In this document: one piece after another, positions 1 through 6,187 of the stretch
Layout of the letters: the number at the start of each line of letters is the position of its first letter
How positions within the stretch are numbered: position 1 is the stretch's first letter
Source of the DNA: Pseudomonadota bacterium
GTDB lineage: Bacteria; Pseudomonadota; Gammaproteobacteria; Burkholderiales; Burkholderiaceae
NCBI GenBank assembly: GCA_023441105.1
Contig: JAEZQX010000282.1
Span: 1 to 6,703 of the forward strand
Length of the DNA stretch: 6,703 nt
Reading direction: 5' to 3'
Program-made: the position numbers and the translations under genes
Notes under the pieces: model-generated
What the model saw: the letters and a program-made list of their open reading frames with translations, nothing else
What the model was told of the DNA's origin: nothing
Databases searched by the model: none

Positions 1-1845
1 CCGCTGGCTGCTCCGAAGACCCTGCGCGAGCGCTTCGTCGCGCTGCGCAACCTGCCACCCTTCCTGCGCGAGCTGTGGCGCGCGAGTCCATTCCTCCTCT
101 CTGGCGACCTCGTCCTGCGCGTGGTACGCGCGCTGCTGCCGGTCGCGACCCTCTTCGTCGGCAAGCTGATCATCGACGAGGTGGTGCGGCTGCTCGCCGC
201 GGGCGTCACGGCCGCGCCATGGGTCGACGACCTCGCCAGCGGGCGCTACGGCCACCTGGCCCTGCTGCTGGCGGCGGAATTCGGCCTGGCCGTGCTTTCC
301 GACGTGCTCGGCCGGCTGGTGTCGCTGGCCGACGCGCTGCTTGGCGAGCGCTACACCAATGCCACCAGCATCCGCCTGATGGAGCACGCGGCCACGCTCG
401 ACCTGGAGGACTTCGAGGACAGCGAACTGCAGGACCGGCTCGACCGCGCGCGCCGGCAGACCGCCGGGCGCAGCGCGCTGATGAGCCAGCTGTTCGGCCA
501 GGCGCAGGACCTCGTCACCGTGGTCGCCTTCGCCGCCGGCCTGCTGGTGTACGCGCCGTGGCTGATCGCGCTGCTGGTCGCCGCGCTCCTGCCCGCCTTC
601 CTCGGCGAGGCGCACTTCAACGCGCAGAGCTACTCGCTCAACTACGCCTGGACGCCCGAGCGCCGCGTGCTCGACTACGTGCGCCAGACCGGCGCCAGCG
701 TGGAAACCGCCAAGGAGGTCAAGATCTTCGGCCTCAACGGCTTCCTGATCGCGCGCTACCGGGAACTGGCCGACCGCTTCTACGACGCCAACCGCGCGCT
801 GGTGCGCCGCCGCGCGCTGTGGGGCAGCGTGTTTGCGGCGCTCGGCACGATCGGCTACTACGCCGCCTACGCGCTCATCGCCTGGCGCACCGTGCACGGC
901 ATCTTCAGCATCGGCGACCTCACCTTCCTCGCCGGTTCGTTCCGCCGCCTGCGCAACCTGCTGGAGAACCTGCTGATCGGCTTCTCGCAGCTGGCCGGCC
1001 AGGCGCTGTACCTGGACGACCTGTATTCCTTCTTTGCCATCGAGGCGGAAATCGTCTCGCCGCCCGACCCGCTGCCGTTCCCGCGCCCGATCCGCGATGG
1101 CTTCGTGTTCGAGGACGTGGGTTTCCGTTATCCCGGTGCCGAGCGCTGGGCCGTGCGCAACCTGTCATTCCGCCTCGCCGCCGGCGAAGTGCTGGCGCTG
1201 GTCGGCGAGAACGGCGCGGGCAAGACCACGCTGGTCAAGCTGCTGGCGCGCCTGTACGACCCCGACGAGGGCCGCATCCTGCTCGACGGCCGCGACCTGC
1301 GCGACTACGACCTGGACGACCTCCGCGCGCACGTGGGCGTGATCTTCCAGGACTTCGTGCGCTACGCCTTCACCGCCGCCACCAACATCGCGGTCGGCCG
1401 CATCGAGGCGCGCGAAGACCAGGCGCGCATCGTGCGCGCCGCACAGCAGAGCCTCGCCGACGACGTCATCCGCCGGCTGCCCGACGGCTACGGGCAGGTG
1501 CTCGGCAAGCGCTTCCACGGTGGCGTCGATCTTTCCGGCGGCGAATGGCAGAAGGTCGCCATCGCCCGCGCCTACATGCGCGACGCCGACCTCCTGATCC
1601 TCGACGAACCCACCGCCGCCCTCGATGCGCGCTCCGAGTTCGAAGTGTTCGAGCGCTTCAAGGAGCTATCGGCCGGCAAGACCGCCGTGCTGATCTCGCA
1701 CCGGTTCTCCACCGTGCGCATGGCCGACCGGATCCTGGTGCTGGAAGGCGGCCGGATCGAGGAGGTGGGGACGCACGAGGAGCTGCTGGGGGCGGGGAGG
1801 CGGTATGCGGAACTGTTTGAACTGCAGGCGGCGGGGTATCGGTGA
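1..1845 (+). CDS. ABC exporter: fused six-TM domain and ATPase (5' end outside window)
   Basis: Half-transporter of the MsbA/multidrug-exporter type. Two copies would dimerise in the inner membrane and use ATP to move a substrate that the sequence does not reveal. The frame is open from base 1, so the true start lies upstream; the GTG at 121 is internal. It encodes 614 in-window residues. Residues about 35-325 hold the membrane domain, with hydrophobic stretches near 40-60, 80-100, 170-200 and 275-300. The ATPase domain follows (residues counted from the window edge): A-loop Tyr377, Walker A GENGAGKTT at 402-410, Q-loop Gln450, signature LSGGEWQ at 511-517, Walker B LLILDE at 531-536, D-loop AALD, and H-loop His567. 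All catalytic elements are intact, so it should be an active ATPase. The C-terminus is the usual EEVGTHEELL-type tail. It is convergent with the minus-strand cluster, which argues against a shared operon. Family assignment is firm; substrate is unknown. Confidence 0.95.
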   Translation, partial: PLAAPKTLRERFVALRNLPPFLRELWRASPFLLSGDLVLRVVRALLPVATLFVGKLIIDEVVRLLAAGVTAAPWVDDLASGRYGHLALLLAAEFGLAVLSDVLGRLVSLADALLGERYTNATSIRLMEHAATLDLEDFEDSELQDRLDRARRQTAGRSALMSQLFGQAQDLVTVVAFAAGLLVYAPWLIALLVAALLPAFLGEAHFNAQSYSLNYAWTPERRVLDYVRQTGASVETAKEVKIFGLNGFLIARYRELADRFYDANRALVRRRALWGSVFAALGTIGYYAAYALIAWRTVHGIFSIGDLTFLAGSFRRLRNLLENLLIGFSQLAGQALYLDDLYSFFAIEAEIVSPPDPLPFPRPIRDGFVFEDVGFRYPGAERWAVRNLSFRLAAGEVLALVGENGAGKTTLVKLLARLYDPDEGRILLDGRDLRDYDLDDLRAHVGVIFQDFVRYAFTAATNIAVGRIEAREDQARIVRAAQQSLADDVIRRLPDGYGQVLGKRFHGGVDLSGGEWQKVAIARAYMRDADLLILDEPTAALDARSEFEVFERFKELSAGKTAVLISHRFSTVRMADRILVLEGGRIEEVGTHEELLGAGRRYAELFELQAAGYR

Positions 1846-1852
1846 TTGGGCT

Positions 1853-1881
1853 GGGAATGGGGAATGGGGAATGGGGAATGG
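1853..1881 (+). repeat. Tandem heptamer array GGGAATG x4, G-quadruplex motif
   Basis: Four perfect copies of GGGAATG (1853-1859, 1860-1866, 1867-1873, 1874-1880) plus one extra G, starting 8 nt after the ABC exporter stop codon. The G-runs are separated by identical AAT loops, which fits the canonical G3+N3G3+N3G3+N3G3+ quadruplex pattern. A further GGG at 1848-1850 adds a fifth run. The G-rich strand is the sense strand of the exporter transcript, so an RNA quadruplex in its 3' UTR is possible. From general knowledge, CCATTCC-type heptamers are common between genes in Xanthomonas, Lysobacter and relatives; any function here is inference. Confidence 0.85.
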
Positions 1882-2050
1882 TCAAGAGGATTCGCCACCT
1901 GCGGACGCGTCGCCCAGACCCACGCCGTCAAGGCACAGCGGATGGACAGGGGAGCGGTCAGGGGTCGTCGCGATCGCTGCGGGGCGAGGCGCGAGATGGG
2001 AGACGTGTGCGGGGTCGCAGCAGGGGATCCGGGAGTTGGCTTTGTGGCGG

Positions 2051-2074
2051 TCGCGCACAGGGTGCGCTCCTACA
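2051..2074 (-). repeat. REP-like palindrome with GTAG head
   Basis: Read on the minus strand, the element begins TGTAGGA and continues into a perfect 6-bp stem, GCGCAC/GTGCGC, with a 3-nt loop (on the plus strand: stem arms 2053-2058 and 2062-2067, loop AGG). The GTAG tetranucleotide (complement of 2070-2073) next to a GC-rich hairpin is the signature of REP elements mobilised by RAYT (TnpA-REP) transposases, including the GTAG repeats described in Stenotrophomonas. Only one copy is visible, so this could be a singlet or half of a decayed pair. Its position between convergent genes is typical of REPs. No RAYT gene lies in the window. Confidence 0.65.
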
Positions 2075-2256
2075 GGTGTCAGGGAATTCGGCGCGGCACG
2101 GGAGTCACGTTGCTGACGCTCTCGGCCGGTCGGGTCTGGTGCCCGGCTCGTCCTCGACGCCGTTATCGACCCGATGGCTCTGCAAGCGAGGCCGATTCCA
2201 CGGGAGCTGCTGGTCCTGCGCAGGGCGACCGCCGCGCGGATGGGGTGATCCCCGTG

Positions 2257-2607
2257 CTACCGCCCTTTTACTTTGATCCGCACGGACGGGTTCTCTTTTG
2301 CCCGCTCGATGATCTCTTCGGCCGTCATGCCGGCGACCTTGTCCCGGATGTGCGCCATCGAGGGTTTCTGCAGGTCCGGATTGCCCACGACCTCATAGAC
2401 GCTCTTGACGCCTTCCATGTTGAGCATGACCACGGCGATCGCGAGTTTCTGCTGCTCTTCGGGCGAGAGGGCGTCCATCATCGCCTCGTAGGAGGCCTCG
2501 GCCGCCTGCGGGCTCGAGGCATCGATCCGAACTGCCTCGGCAGGATGCTGGTTGGCGCAACCGATGACGAGCGCGGCGGCGAGACCCAGCAGTACCTTTC
2601 TGTACAC
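2257..2607 (-). CDS. Small lipoprotein, DUF6694-like
   Basis: Predicted 116-aa secreted lipoprotein of unknown function. I start it at a GTG (complement of 2605-2607). From there the protein opens with a classic lipoprotein signal: M-Y-R-K, a hydrophobic core, and the lipobox V-I-G-C with the lipidated Cys at residue 17. An AAGGGAG ribosome-binding site sits 8 nt upstream. The frame could extend to 2661, but that would bury the signal peptide behind 18 unrelated residues. Ala at position +2 after the Cys predicts sorting to the outer membrane. The mature part has a VRIDASS segment (27-32), a helical SPEEQQKLA region (48-56) and a conserved-looking GMTAEEIIERAKE segment (93-105), a pattern I associate with DUF6694 lipoproteins. 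That family match is from memory and moderately sure. It is the last gene of the minus-strand run. Confidence 0.8.
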   Translation of the reverse strand: MYRKVLLGLAAALVIGCANQHPAEAVRIDASSPQAAEASYEAMMDALSPEEQQKLAIAVVMLNMEGVKSVYEVVGNPDLQKPSMAHIRDKVAGMTAEEIIERAKENPSVRIKVKGR

Positions 2608-2615
2608 TTCGGCAA

Positions 2616-2622
2616 CTCCCTT
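2616..2622 (-). promoter_or_regulatory. Ribosome-binding site for the lipoprotein gene
   Basis: AAGGGAG on the minus strand, 8 nt before the GTG at 2607. It fixes the start at the signal peptide instead of the longer upstream open frame. Confidence 0.65.
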
Positions 2623-2660
2623 GCAATCAAACGTGCAAAGGACGCGCGCGATACCCGACA

Positions 2661-2801
2661 TCAGGATCGCGTCGCTTCGGTGGCTCCCCTCGCCAGGCGG
2701 CTACGGCGCTGCAGGAACACCGACCGGAGTACGGGCGCCGCAACGAATAGCACGGCGCTGAGCGGCAGCCGCCAGCCGCCGATGAAGAGGTTGGCAGCCA
2801 T
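2661..2801 (-). CDS. Possible 46-aa membrane protein or gene remnant
   Basis: This lies in the 249-nt gap between the VOC pseudogene and the lipoprotein and runs in the same direction. From the ATG at 2801 it reads M-A-A-N-L-F-I-G-G-W-R-L, then a hydrophobic stretch (about residues 12-30, SAVLFVAAPVLRSVFL), then a basic tail with QRRSRLARG. About four fifths of its codons end in G or C, which suits a coding sequence here. Against it, no ribosome-binding site precedes the ATG. The coding-like signal also continues upstream of the ATG (T-P-G-Y-I-L-H) without a clear start codon. It may therefore be a real small membrane protein with a non-standard start, a remnant of a larger membrane protein, or chance. 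I do not recognise a family. Confidence 0.3.
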   Translation of the reverse strand: MAANLFIGGWRLPLSAVLFVAAPVLRSVFLQRRSRLARGATEATRS

Positions 2802-2856
2802 GTGCAGGATGTACCCGGGCGTTGGCGCGTCCCGACTTGTGAAGTCGCGCCGCCCG

Positions 2857-3198
2857 CTAGAGTTGCCATAGACCGTGATCGTTGCCACCGAGCAGGCAGA
2901 TCGCAAACCGGCCACGTCCGGGCATCTCCATGGGCGGCAGCGCGACGGTGCCGCCTGCTTCCTGGACGGCCGCTACAGCCGCTTCGATGTCCTGGACCAG
3001 CCAATAGGGACGGACCACCGGCTGTTCCGACTCGCGCAACGGAGCGCGGATGCCGACGAGGCTGCCATCTGCCAGGGCAGCGGTGCTGGCGTTGCCGAGT
3101 TCGGCGACCGGATCGCCGAATTCAGCGCCTTGCGACGCATAGGCGGCGCGCACGCCGTCGACGTCGAGGGTGACGATCTAGAGGTAATGGACCTTCAT
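2857..3198 (-). pseudogene. VOC/glyoxalase-fold protein gene with in-frame amber stop
   Basis: The natural start is the ATG at 3198, with CGGAG 7 nt upstream. The protein reads M-K-V-H-Y-L, then TAG (3180-3178), then I-V-T-L-D-V-D-G and an intact frame of 106 more codons to a TAG at 2857. The rest is a good vicinal-oxygen-chelate domain: GAEFGDPVAELGNA, then LADGSLVGIRAPLRESE, then the second half RPYWLVQDIEAAVAA, and the C-terminal GGNDHGLWQL. Relatives I recall begin MKVHYLEIVTPDVD, so the amber codon replaces a Glu codon and needs only GAG to TAG. A GTG at 3153 could initiate a 98-aa product, but that loses the first beta-strand of the fold and has no obvious ribosome-binding site. A nonsense mutation, a sequencing error or suppression in the host would all explain it. 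Substrate unknown. Confidence 0.75.
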
Positions 3199-3295
3199 GC
3201 GTCAACTCCGTTGGTTGCGGTGCGGCTGCGGCCGGTTGCCGTGAGAGACGCGGCGCCGCGAAGCCGTCCCGGCTGGAATGCATTGTCCGATCCCT

Positions 3296-3649
3296 TCACG
3301 GCAGCAACTGGATGCCAAACGGCCGGAGCGCCACGGCGAACAGGCCGAAGCAGAGGAACGTGATGATCGCCGACGCGAGCAGGGTAGGCCAGAAGCCGAT
3401 GCGCGCCAGCAGCCACGGAAACGCAAGGAACATGGGTAGCGTGGGAACCACGTACCAGAACGTGTACCAGGCATGGTTGGCAATCCTGGCTCGGGGCTGT
3501 TTGTCCACGTGCAGCCAGATCAACGCCAGGAATGTCACCAGCGGCAGGGCCGCCAGGAAACCGCCCATCCGGTCGCTCCGCTTCGCGACCTCCGACACGA
3601 CCACGACGACGGCCGCGGTGAGCAGGTATTTGATGATCAGCCACCCCAT
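3296..3649 (-). CDS. DUF3147 family integral membrane protein
   Basis: Small inner-membrane protein of 117 aa with no known function. I chose the ATG at 3649, which gives M-G-W-L-I-I-K-Y-L-L. It has a GGAG motif 5 nt upstream and matches the usual N-terminus of the family; a GTG-type extension to 3679 adds only polar residues. There are four likely membrane segments, near residues 3-20, 30-47, 62-82 and 86-108. The loop SEVAKRSDRMGG (19-30) and the patch KQPRARIANHAWYTFWYVVP (50-69) are the conserved-looking parts and match what I know of DUF3147. It is flanked by a 165-nt gap upstream and a 97-nt gap downstream, so it may have its own promoter, though I see no convincing -35/-10 pair. The family call is confident; its role is unknown. 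Confidence 0.88.
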   Translation of the reverse strand: MGWLIIKYLLTAAVVVVVSEVAKRSDRMGGFLAALPLVTFLALIWLHVDKQPRARIANHAWYTFWYVVPTLPMFLAFPWLLARIGFWPTLLASAIITFLCFGLFAVALRPFGIQLLP

Positions 3650-3814
3650 GACGTCTCCGGAAGGCTTCAAGCCCGACACGCACCCTATCGTGAAGCGGTG
3701 GCCTCGACGGATTGTCAGGCCACGCTGTCGATGGTGACAAGCAGGCTTCCTTCCATTACCCCGTGCGGGCGTTCTCGTGGACGACGCAGACCTCGCTCAC
3801 AGGCCCATGCGAAG

Positions 3815-4177
3815 TCAGGGGACACCCTGTGCCTCCAGCCACGCGAGCGCTTGTGCGCGGGTTTCGTGGGCACGGAAATGCCGGCCGCGGCGCGCTTCCA
3901 GCAGGAATTCCTGGAATCTCGCTGGATAGGGAACCTCCGGAGCGAAGACGGCCGCGGTGCGCAGGCGAAAGTCGACCAGCTTCTGCACGAACTCCCCAGC
4001 GAAGCCTGTGCGCAGGTCCAAGAATCCGGAAGGGAGCGCGCATGCGCCGAGGAGCAGCAGGTCGGTGCCTGCGCCGCTACAGGCATACGCAAGCTCCAAC
4101 GCGTCCCGGGAATCGGTGATGCCGGAGGCGCACTCGACAACCGGAAACGCGAGATCCGGAAGCAACTGGTAATCCAT
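3815..4177 (-). CDS. DUF4180 domain-containing protein
   Basis: Soluble, probably cytoplasmic 120-aa protein. It starts at the ATG at 4177 with AGAGGG 6 nt upstream, 21 nt after the DUF7010-like gene, so the two are probably co-transcribed. The single domain spans nearly the whole protein. Residues 19-31 (GITDSRDALELAY) are followed by a hydrophobic strand TDLLLLG (38-44), then FLDLRTGFAGEFVQKLVDFR (52-71), AAVFAP (75-80), and a C-terminal part with FLLEARRGRHFRA (91-103) and ALAWL. This order and the segment FLDLRTGxAGEFVQK are what I recognise as DUF4180. There is no signal peptide or membrane segment. No biochemical role is established to my knowledge. Length is normal and the gene looks intact. 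Confidence 0.88.
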   Translation of the reverse strand: MDYQLLPDLAFPVVECASGITDSRDALELAYACSGAGTDLLLLGACALPSGFLDLRTGFAGEFVQKLVDFRLRTAAVFAPEVPYPARFQEFLLEARRGRHFRAHETRAQALAWLEAQGVP

Positions 4178-4198
4178 GCGTGCCCTCTGGCGACCGGA

Positions 4199-4783
4199 TC
4201 AGGCCGGATCGCGAAGCGGCATCGGCTTGGGCGGATTAGCAAGGTGCGCCCAATGGCGATGCTGGATCACGCCTGCGACGGCAAATGCCAGTTCGATCGC
4301 GGCGCCCGCCGCCACGACCGCCAGCGCGGGAGCCGACAGCGCGGCGAGGGCGAACCCGGCCCCGGCGAGCGCCAGGCCGAGTGCCCAGTAAAGGCGCATG
4401 CCGTACAGCGTGGCGAACACGAGGTAGCGGCCACCGATGACGAGCAGCATGGCGGCGAAGAACCAGGCCGGCTTCTGCAGCCCGAGCACATACGCCAGCG
4501 GAAGACTGAAGATAAGCCAGAAGGTGCTCGCCCCTGCCAGCTGGCCGAGTGGATTGCCTCTGGTGTGGGTGGCGGCCGCGCCAAACAGGCGGCAGAGCAC
4601 GAGCCCGACGGGGTGGATGAGGGTGCCGCCAATGAGGAGAGCCCAGATCGCGCGTTCGGGAGAGGCGAATGCCGCCACGCCGGCCGCGACCGACCACGCC
4701 AGCGCCGATGCCAGGATGCCCGGCGCGCCGCTGTAGTAGCCACGGCGAAGGTCGTGTTGCGCTTCGGTTACGCTCATTTCCAT
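4199..4783 (-). CDS. Six-TM membrane protein, DUF7010-like
   Basis: Integral inner-membrane protein of 194 aa from the ATG at 4783 (AGAGG 7 nt upstream). A second ATG two codons on at 4777 is equally possible. Longer reading to 4873 only adds residues without coding character. The N-terminus MSVTEAQHDLRRGYYSGAPG is followed by about six hydrophobic segments near residues 21-40, 47-66, 85-101, 106-127, 131-149 and 152-173. The signature stretch LLIGGTLIHPVG (49-60), with a cytoplasm- or membrane-edge HP, and the segment RGNPLGQLA (75-83) match what I recall of the DUF7010 family. The C-terminus QHRHWAHLANPPKP is polar. It heads a probable two-gene unit with the DUF4180 gene. Function unknown; the family name is moderately sure. 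Confidence 0.85.
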   Translation of the reverse strand: MEMSVTEAQHDLRRGYYSGAPGILASALAWSVAAGVAAFASPERAIWALLIGGTLIHPVGLVLCRLFGAAATHTRGNPLGQLAGASTFWLIFSLPLAYVLGLQKPAWFFAAMLLVIGGRYLVFATLYGMRLYWALGLALAGAGFALAALSAPALAVVAAGAAIELAFAVAGVIQHRHWAHLANPPKPMPLRDPA

Positions 4784-4877
4784 CTTCCAGCCTCTTGTGG
4801 CGGTGGGTGACCCGGCCCGGAAACACGCCGGACTCGCAAGCAGTATGGGCCGGAAAGGATCGTCAGGCCTCACGGTC

Positions 4878-4896
4878 GGTGACGGATCTCGTCACC
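4878..4896. other. Perfect 7-bp inverted repeat in intergenic gap
   Basis: GGTGACG (4878-4884) and CGTCACC (4890-4896) are separated by GATCT. The hairpin lies in the 181-nt gap between the 89-aa gene and the DUF7010-like gene, about 95 nt before the latter's start. No T-run follows on the minus strand, so it is not a standard intrinsic terminator. An operator or an RNA hairpin are possible; nothing in the sequence decides between them. Confidence 0.4.
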
Positions 4897-4964
4897 CGCC
4901 TCGACGAACACGGGACCAGGACTTCGAACAAATGGGCGCGCATGCAGCGCCCTGCAGCATCGAC

Positions 4965-5234
4965 TCACGTCCGGGTGGCCGCGGTCCCGCGTCCGGCCAT
5001 GTGGAACACCGCCCGCGCGAGCAAGCCGAACACCAGCAGGAACAGCCCCACGCAGACCGCGATGGCGAACTTCCCCGTGCTTGCCTGGTACACAGCGCGG
5101 TTGAGCGGGCCGGAGAGGGTCATTCCGAAGAGGTAGAGCAGCACGACGAGCAACGCCACGACCCCGCCGGTGGTTGCCACGGCGACGGCGGCCATGCGGG
5201 ACAGGAGGTACGGACGATTGCGGAGAGGGTTCAT
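4965..5234 (-). CDS. Hypothetical small two-TM membrane protein (89 aa)
   Basis: I do not recognise a family. The ATG at 5234 has AGGA 5 nt upstream and follows the 81-aa gene by 50 nt. The protein has a short basic N-terminus (MNPLRNRPYLLSR), a first membrane helix near residues 15-38 rich in Val, Ala and Leu, a polar linker SGPLNRAVYQASTGK (41-55), a second helix near 56-77, and a basic Gly/Thr/Arg tail. The positive ends suggest both termini are cytoplasmic. The frame remains open upstream to 5510, but that part overlaps the 81-aa gene and has no coding look. It is probably the last gene of the four-gene unit begun by the VOC gene at 6610. Confidence 0.75.
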   Translation of the reverse strand: MNPLRNRPYLLSRMAAVAVATTGGVVALLVVLLYLFGMTLSGPLNRAVYQASTGKFAIAVCVGLFLLVFGLLARAVFHMAGRGTAATRT

Positions 5235-5284
5235 GGGTGTCCTCGCAGGATCAGGCCTCGCGCGGCCTTGTCGATGGGCGCGGC

Positions 5285-5530
5285 CTACTTGCCCCAGCGC
5301 CAGCGTGGCGGTTCGCCCTTGATCCAGCATATGGCTACGAGTAGCAGGATCACGCTCCAGATGGAAACCTGGAAGAGTACCGGGTGGGTTGCAGGCGGAA
5401 AGATGATTGGTGCAGCGCATAGCAGCGCCGTGGCGACGCCGAGGACCACCCAGCCTTGCCATGTAAGCGGCAGGCCCCAACCCCAGCCGTAGGTTTTTGC
5501 GCGGAACCAATACGTTTTCTCGTCGGGCAT
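5285..5530 (-). CDS. Trp-rich small membrane protein (81 aa)
   Basis: An 81-aa inner-membrane protein of unknown function. It starts at the ATG at 5530, with AGGAG 5 nt upstream, 13 nt after the stop of the YdeI-family gene, so translation of the two is probably coupled. It has nine tryptophans, several in the N-terminal stretch YWFRAKTYGWGWGLPLTWQG (7-26) and two in the C-terminal motif PPRWRWG (74-80). Two hydrophobic helices lie near residues 27-44 and 52-70, followed by KGEPPRWRWGK. I recall similar small proteins with a GWGWGxPxTWQGW start and a KGExPRWRWG end in many proteobacteria, annotated only as hypothetical membrane proteins. The gene looks intact. Confidence 0.8.
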   Translation of the reverse strand: MPDEKTYWFRAKTYGWGWGLPLTWQGWVVLGVATALLCAAPIIFPPATHPVLFQVSIWSVILLLVAICWIKGEPPRWRWGK

Positions 5531-5543
5531 TGGTGCTCCTGCG

Positions 5544-6155
5544 TCATCGGTCGGCACGCGCAACGGGGTGGATCGTCTCGTGCCGCGCGAGCATCTCGAC
5601 GAACTGCTGGATCCGCCGGGCGCGAGTCTCCGGTTTTCGCGCGGTCTGGATCCTGAAAAGGATGGCGTAGCGGTTGCGACAATCGAGCGTGGCGAAGAAG
5701 GCGCTTGCCTTCGTCTCCTTCTCGAGCGCTGCCTGGAAGTCCGGTGGTGGTGTGGCGCCGCGCGGGGAATCGTAGGCCTGCTCCCAGCGGCCATCGCCCT
5801 TGGCTCGCTCGACTTCGCGGAGCCCGGCTGCCTCCATCCGCCGGAGCTCGATGAGCTGCATCGCCTTGTCGCGATTGATCCTCGACCAGATGCTCTTCGC
5901 CGACCGGGGCGTGAAGCGTTGCAGCCAGGAGTCTTCGTCCATGCTTTTCTTCTGGCCATCGATCCAGCCGAAGCACAGGGCAGCCTCCACGGCTTGCGCG
6001 TAGGAGACCGATCGCAGGTCCGTCCCCGCCTTGGCGATCCGCAGCCATACGCCGGCGGACGCGGCGTGATTCGCGCGCAGCCAGGAAGTCCAGGCCTCCT
6101 GGTCTTCCAGCAGGAGCGATTCCGCGCCGGGATCGGCAGCGGCCGTGGGCCTCAT
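5544..6155 (-). CDS. YdeI/OmpD-associated family protein
   Basis: Soluble 203-aa protein of the YdeI/OmpD-associated family, whose members are linked in the literature to stress or antimicrobial-peptide resistance; the biochemical activity is not defined. The hallmarks are visible in order: VWLRIAK (36-42), SYAQAVEAALCFGWIDGQKK (51-70), the WLQRFTPRSAKSIWSRIN block (77-94), GLREVERAKGDGRWEQAY (111-128), a Pro-rich linker, and a C-terminal KPETRARRI helix (174-182). The chosen ATG at 6155 gives the usual N-terminal length before the first conserved Trp. A GTG at 6191, overlapping the upstream VOC stop by 4 nt (GTGA), is an alternative that would couple the two genes and add 12 residues. The ribosome-binding site is not clear for either start. 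It sits second in the probable four-gene operon. Confidence 0.9.
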   Translation of the reverse strand: MRPTAAADPGAESLLLEDQEAWTSWLRANHAASAGVWLRIAKAGTDLRSVSYAQAVEAALCFGWIDGQKKSMDEDSWLQRFTPRSAKSIWSRINRDKAMQLIELRRMEAAGLREVERAKGDGRWEQAYDSPRGATPPPDFQAALEKETKASAFFATLDCRNRYAILFRIQTARKPETRARRIQQFVEMLARHETIHPVARADR

Positions 6156-6187
6156 GTCAGAGGCGGGCCGCCCTTTCGCGACAGGGC

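Larger units (their letters stand above)
1846..2256. other. Convergent intergenic region carrying repeats, no gene seen
   Basis: This 411-bp stretch lies between the stop codons of the ABC exporter (+) and the lipoprotein gene (-). It contains a GGGAATG heptamer array near the left end and a REP-like hairpin at 2051-2074. Forward frames stay open across it, but their translations are low-complexity and rich in Gly, Arg and Ser, as expected of chance open frames in GC-rich DNA. They also run on antisense into the lipoprotein gene. A short GGGG-TGAT-CCCC inverted repeat at 2242-2253, just past the lipoprotein stop, is too weak and lacks the T-run of an intrinsic terminator. Confidence 0.7.

Noticed and set aside
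75..1820. A 581-codon open frame on the + strand, one frame off the ABC exporter
   Set aside because: Its translation is Arg/Ala/Pro/Gly-rich and without domains. It is a shadow of the GC-rich exporter gene, whose own frame has every ATPase motif.
2242..2253. GGGG-TGAT-CCCC inverted repeat after the lipoprotein stop as a terminator
   Set aside because: The stem is only 4 bp and no T-run follows on the minus strand.
1846..2871. A 341-codon + strand open frame running through the intergenic repeats
   Set aside because: It begins in the heptamer array, crosses the REP, and is antisense to the lipoprotein gene and the 46-aa ORF. Its composition is that of chance GC-rich frames.
2857..3183. The hexamer CTCTAG occurs at both the internal amber codon and the true stop of the broken VOC gene
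   Set aside because: Similarity does not extend beyond six bases, so a duplication or recombination scar is not supported.
3249..3260. A 12-bp perfect palindrome CGCGGCGCCGCG upstream of the VOC pseudogene
   Set aside because: It is made only of G and C in very GC-rich DNA, so chance is a sufficient explanation. No second copy or promoter context was seen.
3660..3790. Possible sigma-70 promoter elements (TTGTCA, CTGACA, GATAGG) before the DUF3147 gene
   Set aside because: No -35/-10 pair has both acceptable matches and 16-18 nt spacing.
3473..4810. A 445-codon + strand open frame
   Set aside because: It is antisense to the DUF3147, DUF4180 and DUF7010-like genes, which have recognisable protein families and ribosome-binding sites.
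2608..5284. Integron cassette array (attC sites between the minus-strand genes)
   Set aside because: The gene content is cassette-like, but scanning the gaps by eye found no paired RYYYAAC/GTTRRRY core sites, and no integrase lies in the window.
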